A stretch of 50,696 nucleotides of DNA from SFHK01 sp964554795 (GCA_964554795.1 CAZKQB010000018.1:1-50696); one strand, 5' to 3'; counted from the first letter of the stretch, positions 1 to 8,806 are shown. Numbers and translations are program-made. Notes: a model not told the origin generated them from the sequence alone.

Positions 1-228
1 CAAAGGAACGGCTCTCACGGGTTGGTGTACAAAATGTTTGACAAACCTACATTTTCCGCCATCGAACCGGATTTGCTTGTCCGGCAGAAGATGCAAAAAG
101 TACATCCTGCCGAGGCGTACGCGCTTTTCATTTCCTGCCATAGTCTCATTGCGCATGCCCGATCGCCGTTGCCTCATCCATCTCTGCATAAGGGTTTCCG
201 TGATCAATGGATAATCCCTTTCATTGCA
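1..228. other. Left margin, no assignable gene
   Basis: I see no convincing gene here. On the minus strand a frame is open from an ATG at 189 (further in-frame ATGs at 177 and 156) to the window edge, about 63 codons. It lacks a good ribosome binding site and its translation matches no family I know. It could be the start of a gene lying to the left, or chance. Confidence 0.2.
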
Positions 229-230
229 TA

Positions 231-259
231 AAAAAAAGAGCGCTTGCTCGGCGCTCTTT
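231..259 (-). terminator. Rho-independent terminator of the glycosidase/IMPase operon
   Basis: A perfect 9-bp inverted repeat (AAAGAGCGC at 235-243, GCGCTCTTT at 251-259) with a 7-nt loop is followed, on the minus strand, by a run of T (231-237). It lies about 110 bases past the stop of the last operon gene. Confidence 0.85.
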
Positions 260-370
260 CCAGCTTTTCAAAAAGTCTTTTTGCCCAGCTGGTGGACTGG
301 ATGCCATCCTTCTATGAAAATAGCACAAGCCCTTTCGCTTGTTCATTTTTCTTCAGGATCTCATTCATAT

Positions 371-1189
371 TCAGGAACCGACGCGCTCTCGCAGCTCAGC
401 GTAAATTCCGGCATCTGATTCGCCTTTCTTCAAAAGCTTCTTTAATCCTTCGTGGATGTACCCATTCGACGCCAGAACATTACCGGTTTCGAGCGGATTC
501 TCCGCTTCGTCCCACGCAGTCAGACAGCCTCCCGCCTCACGCAGGATGACCGCACCTGCGGCAATGTCATACAGGTGCAGCCCAAGCTCAAAGAAGCCCT
601 CGCAGCGACCGTCAGCCACCGAGCACAGGTCATAGGCCGCGGAGCCGGAGCGACGCAGATCGCTGAAGCTTTTGCAGATTTCGGGCAGAAGCCGAAGCAC
701 GCGCGCGTTATTCTCCGCGGAACGATGGCAGAAAGACATATGAAGATAGGCGTTTCGCAGGATGCTTTCCTCCGAAACGTGAATCGGTCTTCCGTTCAGC
801 GTGGCGCCCTCGCCCTTCACGCCAAGAAACAGCTCGTTTGTCGGCGGGCAGAGCACGCAGCCAACAACCAGCTCGCCGTTCTGTTCATAGGCAATAGAAA
901 TCGTGTACAGCTTCTCTCCCTTATAAAAGTTGGAGGTGCCGTCTATCGGATCAACGATCCATCGGCTTTCTGCGCGTTCGCTGCCGCCCTCCTCCTCGCC
1001 GTAGAATCCATCCTCCGGACAGGCCGCAAGCAGGATTGTGCGAATCATTTTTTCACTTTTTACGTCAAACTCCGTCACAAAATCGTTTTCCGCCTTATGA
1101 CGCGCCGGCGTATGCGGATGCGCCAGCAGCATTTCTCCCGCAGCGCATGCCGCCCGCTCGGCCAGTAGCGCCCGTTCGTGCAGAGTCAT
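371..1189 (-). CDS. Inositol monophosphatase family protein
   Basis: A 272-residue Mg-dependent phosphomonoesterase of the inositol monophosphatase/SuhB family, cytoplasmic, of the usual length. Visible motifs are GEEEGG (residues 64-69), the metal-binding signature WIVDPIDGT (77-85, Asp80 and Asp83 as ligands) and YDIAAG (207-212, Asp208 as third ligand, with Tyr where most members have Trp). The family also includes 3'-phosphoadenosine phosphatases and fructose-1,6-bisphosphatases, so the substrate is not set by these motifs. It is the last gene of a minus-strand operon, 16 bases after the dehydrogenase. The SD GGAGGAGGG serves the chosen ATG. A second ATG 5 bases upstream opens a two-codon frame (ATG CGA TGA) whose stop overlaps this start. 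Confidence 0.9.
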   Translation of the reverse strand: MTLHERALLAERAACAAGEMLLAHPHTPARHKAENDFVTEFDVKSEKMIRTILLAACPEDGFYGEEEGGSERAESRWIVDPIDGTSNFYKGEKLYTISIAYEQNGELVVGCVLCPPTNELFLGVKGEGATLNGRPIHVSEESILRNAYLHMSFCHRSAENNARVLRLLPEICKSFSDLRRSGSAAYDLCSVADGRCEGFFELGLHLYDIAAGAVILREAGGCLTAWDEAENPLETGNVLASNGYIHEGLKKLLKKGESDAGIYAELRERVGS

Positions 1190-1205
1190 CGCATTCCCTC
1201 CTCCC

Positions 1206-2192
1206 TTAGGCCATCGTCTCCAGCATCTTCAGACTGACCTCGCAGTCGGTCGGCTGATCATCACGATACCGTTCAAACGCATCGATCATATACCGTCCCA
1301 TTCGCCGCACCTCAAGGCCGATTGCTCCGGCGATATGCGGAGTGACGAAGCAGTTGGAAAGCCCCATGAGCGGGTTTTCGTCTGTATGATATTCATCCGT
1401 CAGCACATCGAGCAGCGCCGTGCGCGTGGAATCCTGCGTAAGCATATCATAAAGATCGCTCTCGTTCAGCTGCGCGCCGCGGCCGGTGTTGATGAACGTG
1501 GAATACGGCTTCATTGAAAGCAGATGCTCGCGCCTGATAATGCCCACTGTCGTTGGTAGATTGGCCAGATGGTTGGAAACCACGTTGCAGCTTTCGAAAA
1601 TTTCCTCCATCGTGGTTTTTCGAACGTTCAGCGCCTCGGCGCGCGCGTCAGAAAGGAACGGATCGAACACGAGCACCTCCGCATCCGCCTGCTTCAGCTG
1701 CTCGGCCACAAGGCTTCCAATCGCGCCGCAGCCCAGCAGTCCCACCTTCACATCATACGCGCCCGGATAATTCCGCCCCAGCTCGCCCGCCGCCGCGCGC
1801 GACTCGCTCATTCGCCGCTGCACGGGAAAATAGCCCTTGAGCGCCAGCAGAATCTGCGCATAGGTATATTGCGCCACCGCCAACCCGTTCGCCCGCCACG
1901 CACTGAACAGCCGAATGCCCCGGTTCAGAAACGGACGCGCAAATTTCTGCACCGAGCCCGCGCCATAAAACAGCGCCTTCACGCGCGGCAGATATTCCGC
2001 AATTTCCGCCTCCGTATATTCCGGCATGCCCCACGTAGAAAACAAAATTTCAGCGTCCTTTAGCCGTTCATCGCGCGGGTCGGTGCATACCGGGATTGTC
2101 CCCTCAAAAAGCGTCTCAAGCGCCGCAAAATTTTTTTCGGAATATACCCTGTGCAGAATCGTTTCATTGCATCCAAGCAGGGCTGCTTTCAT
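1206..2192 (-). CDS. D-isomer-specific 2-hydroxyacid dehydrogenase family protein
   Basis: A 328-residue NAD(P)-dependent oxidoreductase acting on D-2-hydroxy acids, expected in the cytoplasm. The Rossmann fingerprint GLLGCGAIGS is at 151-160. Asp177 at the end of beta-2 suggests NAD preference. The catalytic triad of the family is present: Arg238 in NTGRGA, Glu267 in DVLTDE, and His286 in TPHIAGA. The SD GAGGAA lies 9 bases before the ATG. It sits 18 bases after the sugar kinase and 16 before the phosphatase, so it is co-transcribed with both. The substrate cannot be read from sequence. Next to a glycosidase and a sugar kinase, a sugar-derived hydroxyacid is a reasonable inference, while phosphoglycerate or glyoxylate-type activity remains possible. 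Confidence 0.88.
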   Translation of the reverse strand: MKAALLGCNETILHRVYSEKNFAALETLFEGTIPVCTDPRDERLKDAEILFSTWGMPEYTEAEIAEYLPRVKALFYGAGSVQKFARPFLNRGIRLFSAWRANGLAVAQYTYAQILLALKGYFPVQRRMSESRAAAGELGRNYPGAYDVKVGLLGCGAIGSLVAEQLKQADAEVLVFDPFLSDARAEALNVRKTTMEEIFESCNVVSNHLANLPTTVGIIRREHLLSMKPYSTFINTGRGAQLNESDLYDMLTQDSTRTALLDVLTDEYHTDENPLMGLSNCFVTPHIAGAIGLEVRRMGRYMIDAFERYRDDQPTDCEVSLKMLETMA

Positions 2193-2210
2193 TGTATTTT
2201 CCTCTTTTCC

Positions 2211-3092
2211 CTATTTATTGAGCGCGCGCCGCGCAAGCAGCGCCGCACCCGTCGCGCCCGCAAGATCGCCCAGTGCAGGCGGAACAATGTAATCCTCCAT
2301 GCCGTTCAAAATCCGCTCATTCTGAATGTAACCGCCTAAGAGCGCTCCGGTGCGTTCCCGCACGCGCGCATACAGAGACGTGCGGTGCATGACGCCTCCG
2401 CCCAGTATAATCCTCTCAGGCGACAGGCAGCACACGGCGTTGGCGCACATCTGCGCAAGATATTCTGCCTCAATGCGCCAACCATCGTGTGCCTCCGGCA
2501 GCGTCCTTGTGCTTTCGCCCCAGCGTTTTTCCATTGCCGGACCGCTTGCCAGTCCCTCAAGGCAGCCCTTGTGATACGGGCAAAAACCGTTCGGGGCAGG
2601 ATCGGCAGGATCCGGCCTCAGCAGCATATGACCAAGCTCCGGATGCAATAATCCGTGCACCAGTCTACCTTCGCACACCTCGCCTCCGCCAATGCCCGTG
2701 CCCACGGTTACGTACAGACAGCTGCTCAGCCCCTTCGCCGCGCCCAGCTCATATTCCGCCAGTGCCGCAGCGTTCACGTCGGTATCGATTTCGCCGGGAA
2801 CGTTCAGTGCCTCCGTCATTGCCGTCAGAATTGGCACATTCCGCCACGCCAGCTTCGGCGTGGTTGTAATCGATCCATAGTTGACTGACGCCGGATTCAG
2901 CTCCAAAGGTCCAAAGCTTCCGATGCCAAGCGCCGAAATACCCTTGCCGCGGAAAAAGTCAATCATCGCGGGCAGGGTACGTTCCGGCTCCTCCGTAGGC
3001 AGAACCGCCTTCTCCAGCGGCTTCAGATCCTCGCCACACACCGTTAGCACCATCTTCGTGCCGCCGGCCTCCACGGCTCCATAGCGAATCAT
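2211..3092 (-). CDS. ROK family sugar kinase, fructokinase-like
   Basis: A 293-residue ROK-family kinase that would phosphorylate a hexose with ATP in the cytoplasm. The N-terminal phosphate loop reads GAVEAGGTK (5-13). Asp105 in TDVNAAA is the catalytic base. VGTGIGGG is at 130-137. The zinc site His155...Cys171-x2-His174-x2-Cys177, followed by LEGLASGPA, is the arrangement of bacterial fructokinases of the ScrK/GmuE type rather than of ROK repressors, and there is no N-terminal DNA-binding domain. The SD AGGGGGG precedes the ATG. The start is 12 bases after the glycosidase stop, so the two are likely translated from one mRNA; the kinase could act on a sugar released by the glycosidase. Fructose is the best guess for substrate, with mannose possible. 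Confidence 0.88.
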   Translation of the reverse strand: MIRYGAVEAGGTKMVLTVCGEDLKPLEKAVLPTEEPERTLPAMIDFFRGKGISALGIGSFGPLELNPASVNYGSITTTPKLAWRNVPILTAMTEALNVPGEIDTDVNAAALAEYELGAAKGLSSCLYVTVGTGIGGGEVCEGRLVHGLLHPELGHMLLRPDPADPAPNGFCPYHKGCLEGLASGPAMEKRWGESTRTLPEAHDGWRIEAEYLAQMCANAVCCLSPERIILGGGVMHRTSLYARVRERTGALLGGYIQNERILNGMEDYIVPPALGDLAGATGAALLARRALNK

Positions 3093-3104
3093 CCAGATTC
3101 CCCC

Positions 3105-4652
3105 CTATCCAAAATCCACCGAAGTATCGTCCAAATTGTCTCCATGCACGACGGGCGGATTCAAAAGATAATCAAACAGCGCCTCGCCGATAAATGCACG
3201 CGCCTGTGCAACGCGCTCCGCCTCGCGCTCGGTATCCATGTCGCGCACGGAATCATAAATCGGCTTCTTCTCCCCGGCGTGGTCGGGTGCGTCCGGGTCA
3301 TAGCGCCGGATACCCAGGTTCAGCCCGAACTCGTGCGGATTGTCGACATACGCATGATGAGTGAACAGATCGCAGGTTTCAATGGCTCGCGCCTTCATAT
3401 ATGCCAGACAGTACGCTGCCGCGGCCTGCGCCTCTGTGAAATCACGCAACGCGCCGGACTGCGAATTGAACCCCTGCTCCGAAAAAATGATGCGGCGAGG
3501 CTGTCCCTCATACAGAAGCTGCGGCTGCGCGAGATAGGCCGGCAGCACCTCCATGTTCTTGAACGTGATCTTCGGCGTTGAGAATGTGAAGTCCGGCACA
3601 CGATCGTTCCAGAAATCCGGATAGCGCAGATCCTCCGGATACGGATGATACGCCACCGACCAGCCGAAATTACCTTCCCGGATACAGTGCTCGTTGAGCC
3701 GATCGATAATCTCTCGGCCCGGGTACGTGTGCAGCGGCTCCATGGGATGATAGCGCCCGCAGAAAAACTGATCCAGCGAAATATACACGCGGAAATTCGC
3801 GTAATGCTTTCGTCCAAGCTGCCACGCAAGCCGGCAGGCCGTTGCGTACTCGCGGGTAAACGTGTCCACGTCCATCTCGCCGGCGTTGCTCCACACGCAT
3901 TGGCTGTCTACTTCATTAGAGATGATCGCGCCGAGCGCTCGACCATACCGGCGATCGGGGCGGCTATAGCGCGAAGCCAGAAACTCCACAAATGCGCAAT
4001 AGTAGCCCTGCCCTTCCTCTTCCTCCATATTAAAGGCGCTCAGGAAGGCATCGCGCGCGTTCCATTCGTAGCTCGGATGAATCACCTTTTTCAGGAGCTC
4101 CTCTTCCCCAGTCGAACCGAACAGCCGGGGCGAGTTCAGCAGAATCATCGTCACCAGCAGACCCATTTCATCGGCATGCTTCATGAAGCCGTCAATGGAC
4201 TCCACGCGCGACCGGATGAAAAAATAGTTTTTCCCGTTCGAAGCCGTAAAGGGTATGGCGTCCGCTCCGGCATGCGTTGTCATAATGGCCGGAAGGTTGA
4301 TGTTGTAAAGCGTCTGATGCAGCCCCAGCGCGCGCACGTCCTCATCGGTGCCGCCAAGCGCCTTGATACAGGCGGGCTGCGGATACGCATCGCCGCAAAG
4401 CGACGCGCCAGGAAGCAGATCGGATACAAAGCATGCACCGTCCATATCCAGACCGAAGCGGCTAGTCAGCCGATCGCGTGCGCCGTCAAAGCGCGGAATG
4501 CGCGCCTCCCCGTTTTGAACCTCCGCTTCCGTCTCGGACAAAAGTCTTCCTCCGGGCACTGGCACGTACTCACGCACGCGAACGCGCGTGTCACCGCCTG
4601 AAACCGAAAACACAATCTCATTCACGTCTGCGTTGATTTTCGTAAGCCGCAT
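3105..4652 (-). CDS. Putative intracellular glycosidase, clan GH-A-like (DUF5722-type)
   Basis: A 515-residue protein that I place, from memory of its pattern, with the DUF5722 proteins, which have a glycosidase-like TIM barrel. The short N-terminal part (1-75) looks like a beta-sandwich. The rest carries two acidic positions typical of clan GH-A retaining enzymes: Asn246-Glu247 in IISNEVDSQ as acid/base candidate, and Glu392 in IIFSEQGFN as nucleophile candidate. HPYPEDLRYPDFW (336-348) is also GH-A-like. No signal peptide or membrane segment is seen, so it should act in the cytoplasm on an imported or internally made glycoside. The SD GGGGGAAGGA lies just before the ATG. It follows the ABC protein by 30 bases and precedes the sugar kinase by 12. 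The substrate is unknown. Confidence 0.7.
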   Translation of the reverse strand: MRLTKINADVNEIVFSVSGGDTRVRVREYVPVPGGRLLSETEAEVQNGEARIPRFDGARDRLTSRFGLDMDGACFVSDLLPGASLCGDAYPQPACIKALGGTDEDVRALGLHQTLYNINLPAIMTTHAGADAIPFTASNGKNYFFIRSRVESIDGFMKHADEMGLLVTMILLNSPRLFGSTGEEELLKKVIHPSYEWNARDAFLSAFNMEEEEGQGYYCAFVEFLASRYSRPDRRYGRALGAIISNEVDSQCVWSNAGEMDVDTFTREYATACRLAWQLGRKHYANFRVYISLDQFFCGRYHPMEPLHTYPGREIIDRLNEHCIREGNFGWSVAYHPYPEDLRYPDFWNDRVPDFTFSTPKITFKNMEVLPAYLAQPQLLYEGQPRRIIFSEQGFNSQSGALRDFTEAQAAAAYCLAYMKARAIETCDLFTHHAYVDNPHEFGLNLGIRRYDPDAPDHAGEKKPIYDSVRDMDTEREAERVAQARAFIGEALFDYLLNPPVVHGDNLDDTSVDFG

Positions 4653-4682
4653 ATTCCTTCCCCCTTTTTCAAGCCTGCGTCC

Positions 4683-6410
4683 CTATGATACCACATTCTG
4701 CCCTCGACCGCAATCATTCCTCACTCGATTCTGATACATTGCCGCGAAGCTCCCTCCGCGGGACAGTAGCGCGTCAAACGTACCCTCCTCAACCACGCAG
4801 CCGTTTTCCAGCACAACCACTCGATCGAATTTGCGCATATAGTCTCCAAAGATGTCGTGCGTAACCACCAGCTCGGTGCAGGAAAGCGCCAAAAGGCTCT
4901 CCATCACACGCGACGTCGTCACAGCATCCAGACTGCTGGTCGCCTCATCCACCAGCAAAAGCCCGCAGCCGCGCACGATGGCGCGCGCCACGGCAAGCCT
5001 CTGCCCCTGTCCGCCCGAAAGCCCACGCCCATCGCCGTTCAGACGCGTTTGAAGCCCGTCCGGTAGCGAAGCAATCAGCTCGCCAAGCCCCGCCGCGCAC
5101 AACGCTGCCTCCACCTCCGCCTCGCTGTACGCGCCATACAGGCATACGTTCTGGTACAGCGTGTCCGAGAACACGAACGGCGTCTGCGGAACCATAGCCA
5201 CCTGCCGATAGAAATCCGCCCGTTTCAATCTCGAAATCGGCGTTTCATTGATGAGAACGCGCCCTGCGTAGTCGTCGAAATAGCGAAACAGCAGCCGAAT
5301 AGCGGTGGACTTACCTCCGCCGCTCGCGCCCACAATCGCAACCTTCTCGCCCCTTCGCACGGAAAAGCTCATGTCCGAAAGCACGGGCACATCCGCTCCC
5401 GGATAGCAAAAGCCAACATTCTCAAAGGAAAGCGTTTGAATTTCGGACAGCGCCTCGCTTCCGTCCGGCAGCTCTGGCTCGTTCATCTCCTTTTCTACAC
5501 GCTCCCGCACCACTGCCACCGATTTCAAGCCCGCATACGCGCTGGAGCACAACCGCATCGGCGACAGAATAAATGTAGAAAGGCTGTTTGCCGTAACCAA
5601 CTGCCCGATTGAAATTTTCTCGTCAAACACCAGCAGTACGCCTACCGCCAGAATCACAACGGACGGCGCCCACGACAAAAGCGAAACGAGCACTTGCGAA
5701 AGACTCAGCTCGCGCCGCATGGCCCTCTCCGCCTCCATGTTGTCGTGCGCCGCATCCCTCTGCGAACGACGGAAATAACCGCTTGCGCCGAACGCCGTCA
5801 ACGTCTCGAAGCCACGCAGAAGCTCGCCCACAATTCCCGTGTATTTCGCCAAATTCTCGCTGTACGCACCGCGCGTGCGTTTCATCCGCTTGGTCATATA
5901 GCTCGGAATGAGCAACGGCAACAGCCCCAGCAGAAGCGACGCAGCCATCAATAGCGGATTGATTCTCGCCAGCATGCCCACGCTGGCCAGCCCCATAAAG
6001 CCCCAGAAGATGAGGTTAAACAGGTTCATGTAGTAATCGTCGTAGATCTGCCGCATGTCACCGGTAAACAGCGACAGCGTTTCTCCCTGTACAGCGGTCA
6101 AATGTCGGCTGAGCGGCTTTTGCAGCTGCCCCTCCGCAAGGACACCGCGCGCACGTTCGATCCCCCGGCACGCCATGCGCGTGAAAGCATCCCGACTGAC
6201 AAGTTCCAGCAGATGGCTGGCAAGGATCACGCCAATGCCCATAAGAAGGCTTCGCACGGCGGCTCGGCGGCTGCCTGCGTCGATCAGCCACTGCATGATA
6301 TAGCTCTTATACGGCGCGACAATGGCCAGCGCCAACGTGGATGTCAAAAACGCGACTGTGAGTCCTCTTTTCTCCGTCAGAAAGCCCCGGAGCGTCATTC
6401 GCTTCTTCAT
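4683..6410 (-). CDS. ABC transporter, fused permease and ATPase (exporter type)
   Basis: A half-transporter of about 575 residues with an N-terminal six-helix domain and a C-terminal ATPase, the MsbA/multidrug architecture, which works as a dimer in the cytoplasmic membrane. The ATPase has Walker A GASGGGKST (361-369), a variant signature LSGGQGQR, Walker B LLLVDEATSSLD with the catalytic Glu, and the switch His in VVTHD. Being first in an operon with a glycosidase, kinase and dehydrogenase is odd, because sugar importers have separate subunits. I start it at the ATG at 6410, 8 bases after GGAGG. An in-frame ATG at 6425 is formed by the SD itself and would lie only 2-4 bases from the predicted transcript start. 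Cargo unknown. Confidence 0.88.
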   Translation of the reverse strand: MKKRMTLRGFLTEKRGLTVAFLTSTLALAIVAPYKSYIMQWLIDAGSRRAAVRSLLMGIGVILASHLLELVSRDAFTRMACRGIERARGVLAEGQLQKPLSRHLTAVQGETLSLFTGDMRQIYDDYYMNLFNLIFWGFMGLASVGMLARINPLLMAASLLLGLLPLLIPSYMTKRMKRTRGAYSENLAKYTGIVGELLRGFETLTAFGASGYFRRSQRDAAHDNMEAERAMRRELSLSQVLVSLLSWAPSVVILAVGVLLVFDEKISIGQLVTANSLSTFILSPMRLCSSAYAGLKSVAVVRERVEKEMNEPELPDGSEALSEIQTLSFENVGFCYPGADVPVLSDMSFSVRRGEKVAIVGASGGGKSTAIRLLFRYFDDYAGRVLINETPISRLKRADFYRQVAMVPQTPFVFSDTLYQNVCLYGAYSEAEVEAALCAAGLGELIASLPDGLQTRLNGDGRGLSGGQGQRLAVARAIVRGCGLLLVDEATSSLDAVTTSRVMESLLALSCTELVVTHDIFGDYMRKFDRVVVLENGCVVEEGTFDALLSRGGSFAAMYQNRVRNDCGRGQNVVS

Positions 6411-6433
6411 TGCCGATTCCTCCATTCTCGTAC

Positions 6434-6462
6434 ATTATAGACTTCGCGGCCTTGTCGGTCAA
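6434..6462 (-). promoter_or_regulatory. Promoter of the ABC/glycosidase operon
   Basis: On the minus strand TTGACC (6457-6462) and TATAAT (6434-6439) are 17 bases apart, a near-consensus housekeeping promoter. Transcription would start near 6427. It lies back to back with the MarR promoter about 75 bases away. Confidence 0.75.
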
Positions 6463-6534
6463 GTCGCGTTCCGTTCCCGGCTTGACACATTTCCTTCAAA
6501 TCTGAAAAAAATCACGAAAACATACCGATTCCCG

Positions 6535-6564
6535 TTGACAATCATATGGCCATACGCGTATAAT
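6535..6564 (+). promoter_or_regulatory. Consensus promoter of the marR-ABC exporter operon
   Basis: TTGACA (6535-6540) and TATAAT (6559-6564) match the sigma-A consensus in all twelve positions, with an 18-base spacer. The expected start, near 6571, falls on the first base of the operator palindrome. Confidence 0.85.
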
Positions 6565-6570
6565 GCAGAA

Positions 6571-6588
6571 TTGTTAGCTTGCTAACAA
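6571..6588 (+). promoter_or_regulatory. MarR-type operator palindrome
   Basis: TTGTTAGC and GCTAACAA form a perfect 8+2+8 inverted repeat between the -10 box and the SD of the MarR gene. A repressor bound here would cover the transcription start, so autoregulation is the natural reading. It resembles known MarR-family sites, but binding is inferred. Confidence 0.8.
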
Positions 6589-6608
6589 TCGTCAAGGGAG
6601 GGAGCTTC

Positions 6609-7055
6609 TTGCCGTACGGAATTGCATTTCAGCTGAAAATGCTCGACAAGCGCATTCACCGCGCAATGGATGCGCGCACGCGCATTCGCGAAAGCGGGCT
6701 TACGCCGGAGCAGACGCTGGTCATACGCTATCTGAGCGACCACGCAGACCACGATGTTTTCCAGCGAGATCTGGAAACGGAGTTCCGCATTTCTCGGGCG
6801 TCGATCTCCAGCATGCTTTCGCTCATGGAAAAGCGCGGGCTGGTACGAAGGGAAAGCGTGGCGTATGACGCACGTCTCAAAAAGCTGACGCTTACCGAGC
6901 AGGGATGCGCGATTCACGCGCGCACAGTCGCGGCGATTGTCGAAATCAACGACTGCCTGGAACACGCGCTCACTTCAGAGGAAAAAGAAACTCTTCTGCG
7001 CTCCCTTGACAAAATGGAACGCGCACTCGATCAGAGAACGGAGGATGGGGTATGA
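6609..7055 (+). CDS. MarR family transcriptional regulator
   Basis: A repressor of about 148 residues with the MarR winged-helix fold. The recognition region reads DLETEFRISRASISSMLSLMEKRG, broken here by the helix turn, and is followed by the wing (LVRRESVAYDARLKKLTLTEQG). Helices at both ends would make the dimer interface. I choose the TTG at 6609 because AGGGAGGGAG lies just upstream. An earlier in-frame TTG at 6579 falls inside the operator and has no SD. Its stop overlaps the next ATG (ATGA), so it is translationally coupled to the exporter genes. By family and position it represses the operon from the palindrome at 6571-6588 and is released by a drug-like ligand; the ligand is unknown. 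Confidence 0.9.
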   Translation: MPYGIAFQLKMLDKRIHRAMDARTRIRESGLTPEQTLVIRYLSDHADHDVFQRDLETEFRISRASISSMLSLMEKRGLVRRESVAYDARLKKLTLTEQGCAIHARTVAAIVEINDCLEHALTSEEKETLLRSLDKMERALDQRTEDGV

Positions 7056-8806
7056 TTCGAAAGCTCGCACGCAGTATCCGTCAGTATAAGCGGGATACGA
7101 TCCTCACGCCGCTGTCAATGACGCTGGAGGTCATCATGGAGGTACTTTTGCCGATTATCATGACCGACCTCATCGACAACGGCATTACCAATCCCGGGAA
7201 CAGCGCTGTCATCTGGCGTGACGGCCTGTTGCTCGCCGGCATATCGATTCTGTCACTCATCAGCGGATTGCTTGGCGGCATATTCGGCGCGCGCGCCTCG
7301 TCGGGCTTTGCCCGTAACCTCCGGCATGACATGTACTATCACCTGCAGGACTATTCCTTCTCGAACATCGACAAATTCTCCACGTCGTCGCTGATTACGC
7401 GCCTGACAACCGACGTATCCAACGTTCAAAATGCCTTCCAGATGCTGATTCGCATGGCTGCACGCAGTCCGCTGATGCTGATCTTCTCGGCAATTATGGC
7501 CTTCAGCGTTAACGCGCGGCTGGCGCTAATCTTCCTGTGCGTCGTTCCGGTGCTGGCCGTTGGTCTGACCTACGTCTCCACGCACGCGCACCCGTTGTTC
7601 CGCAGGGTATTCAAAACCTACGATTCTCTGAACAACGTGGTTCAGGAAAATGTCCGCGGCATGCGCGTGGTGAAGTCTTTTGTGCGCGAGGACTATGAAA
7701 ACAAGAAGTTTGAGGACATTTCCGGGCAGGTATCCACGCTGTTCACGAAGGCCGAGCGTATCATCGCGCTCAACAGCCCGATGATGCAGTTTGCCATGTA
7801 CGCCTGCACGCTTCTGATCTCATGGTTCGGCGGAAAGTTCATCCTATCCTCCGTAGGGCAGCCGGACGCCATGACCACGGGCCAACTGAACAGCCTGCTT
7901 ACCTACTCCATGCAGATTCTCGGAAGCCTTATGTCCCTCTCCTTTATGTTCGTCATGATGACGATCTCCCGCGCCTCCGGCGAGCGCATCTGCGAGGTGC
8001 TGGACGAGCAGAGCAACCTGCACAGCCCTGAAAACGCGCGCACGGAAATTTCCGACGGCAGCGTCGATTTCGACGGAGTGAGCTTCTCCTATGCCGGAAA
8101 CAAAAAGCGGCTTTGCCTTGAGGACGTGAACCTTCACATCCATTCGGGTGAAACCATCGGCATTGTGGGCGGAACGGGCTCAAGCAAGTCCACGCTAGTG
8201 CAGCTGATTCCGCGCCTGTACGATGCTACCGAGGGCGTTGTGAAGGTCGGCGGTCACGACGTAAAGGAATACGACCTGACTGTGCTGCGCAACAGCGTCG
8301 CCATGGTGCTTCAGAAAAACGTCCTCTTCTCCGGCACAATCCGCGAAAACCTGCGCTGGGGCAATCCCGACGCCACCGACGAGGAGCTGATCGAAGCCTG
8401 CAAGCTGGCTCAGGCGCACGAATTCATCGAGGGCTTCCCGGAGGGCTACGATACCTTCATTGAGCAGGGTGGTTCAAACGTATCCGGCGGCCAGAAGCAG
8501 CGTCTGTGTATCGCCCGCGCCATTCTGAAAAAGCCGAAAATTCTCATTCTGGATGACTCCACCAGCGCCGTGGATACGCGCACCGACGCGCTCATCCGCG
8601 AGGGCATGAAGCGGATCATCCCCGGAACGACCACCTTCATCATTGCCCAACGCATCTCCTCCGTAATGGAAGCCGACAAAATCATCGTGCTGGACGGCGG
8701 CCGCGTGAACGACTTCGGCACGCACGACGAACTGTTGAATACCAACGAAATCTACCGTGAGGTGTACACCTCGCAAACGAAGGGAGGCGGCGATTATGAT
8801 GAATAA
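7052..8806 (+). CDS. Heterodimeric ABC multidrug exporter subunit with degenerate ATP site
   Basis: A 584-residue half-transporter: six membrane helices (about 15-310), then an ATPase. Walker A is GGTGSSKST (373-381), the signature VSGGQ is intact (477-481), but Walker B ends in Asp-Asp (ILILDD, 497-502) instead of Asp-Glu, and the switch His is Gln533 (IIAQRIS). Loss of these two catalytic residues is the known mark of the non-hydrolysing partner in heterodimeric exporters such as TM287/288 and LmrCD. It should pair with the next gene product, which keeps both residues. The start overlaps the MarR stop by 4 bases. Exported compounds cannot be named from sequence. Confidence 0.92.
   Translation: MIRKLARSIRQYKRDTILTPLSMTLEVIMEVLLPIIMTDLIDNGITNPGNSAVIWRDGLLLAGISILSLISGLLGGIFGARASSGFARNLRHDMYYHLQDYSFSNIDKFSTSSLITRLTTDVSNVQNAFQMLIRMAARSPLMLIFSAIMAFSVNARLALIFLCVVPVLAVGLTYVSTHAHPLFRRVFKTYDSLNNVVQENVRGMRVVKSFVREDYENKKFEDISGQVSTLFTKAERIIALNSPMMQFAMYACTLLISWFGGKFILSSVGQPDAMTTGQLNSLLTYSMQILGSLMSLSFMFVMMTISRASGERICEVLDEQSNLHSPENARTEISDGSVDFDGVSFSYAGNKKRLCLEDVNLHIHSGETIGIVGGTGSSKSTLVQLIPRLYDATEGVVKVGGHDVKEYDLTVLRNSVAMVLQKNVLFSGTIRENLRWGNPDATDEELIEACKLAQAHEFIEGFPEGYDTFIEQGGSNVSGGQKQRLCIARAILKKPKILILDDSTSAVDTRTDALIREGMKRIIPGTTTFIIAQRISSVMEADKIIVLDGGRVNDFGTHDELLNTNEIYREVYTSQTKGGGDYDE

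Noticed and set aside
452..1168. 238-codon plus-strand frame opposite the IMPase gene
   Set aside because: Antisense to a gene with clear family motifs; no SD and no recognisable product.
3645..4601. 318-codon plus-strand frame opposite the glycosidase
   Set aside because: Antisense to a gene with SD, operon context and candidate catalytic residues; its own sequence looks random and basic.
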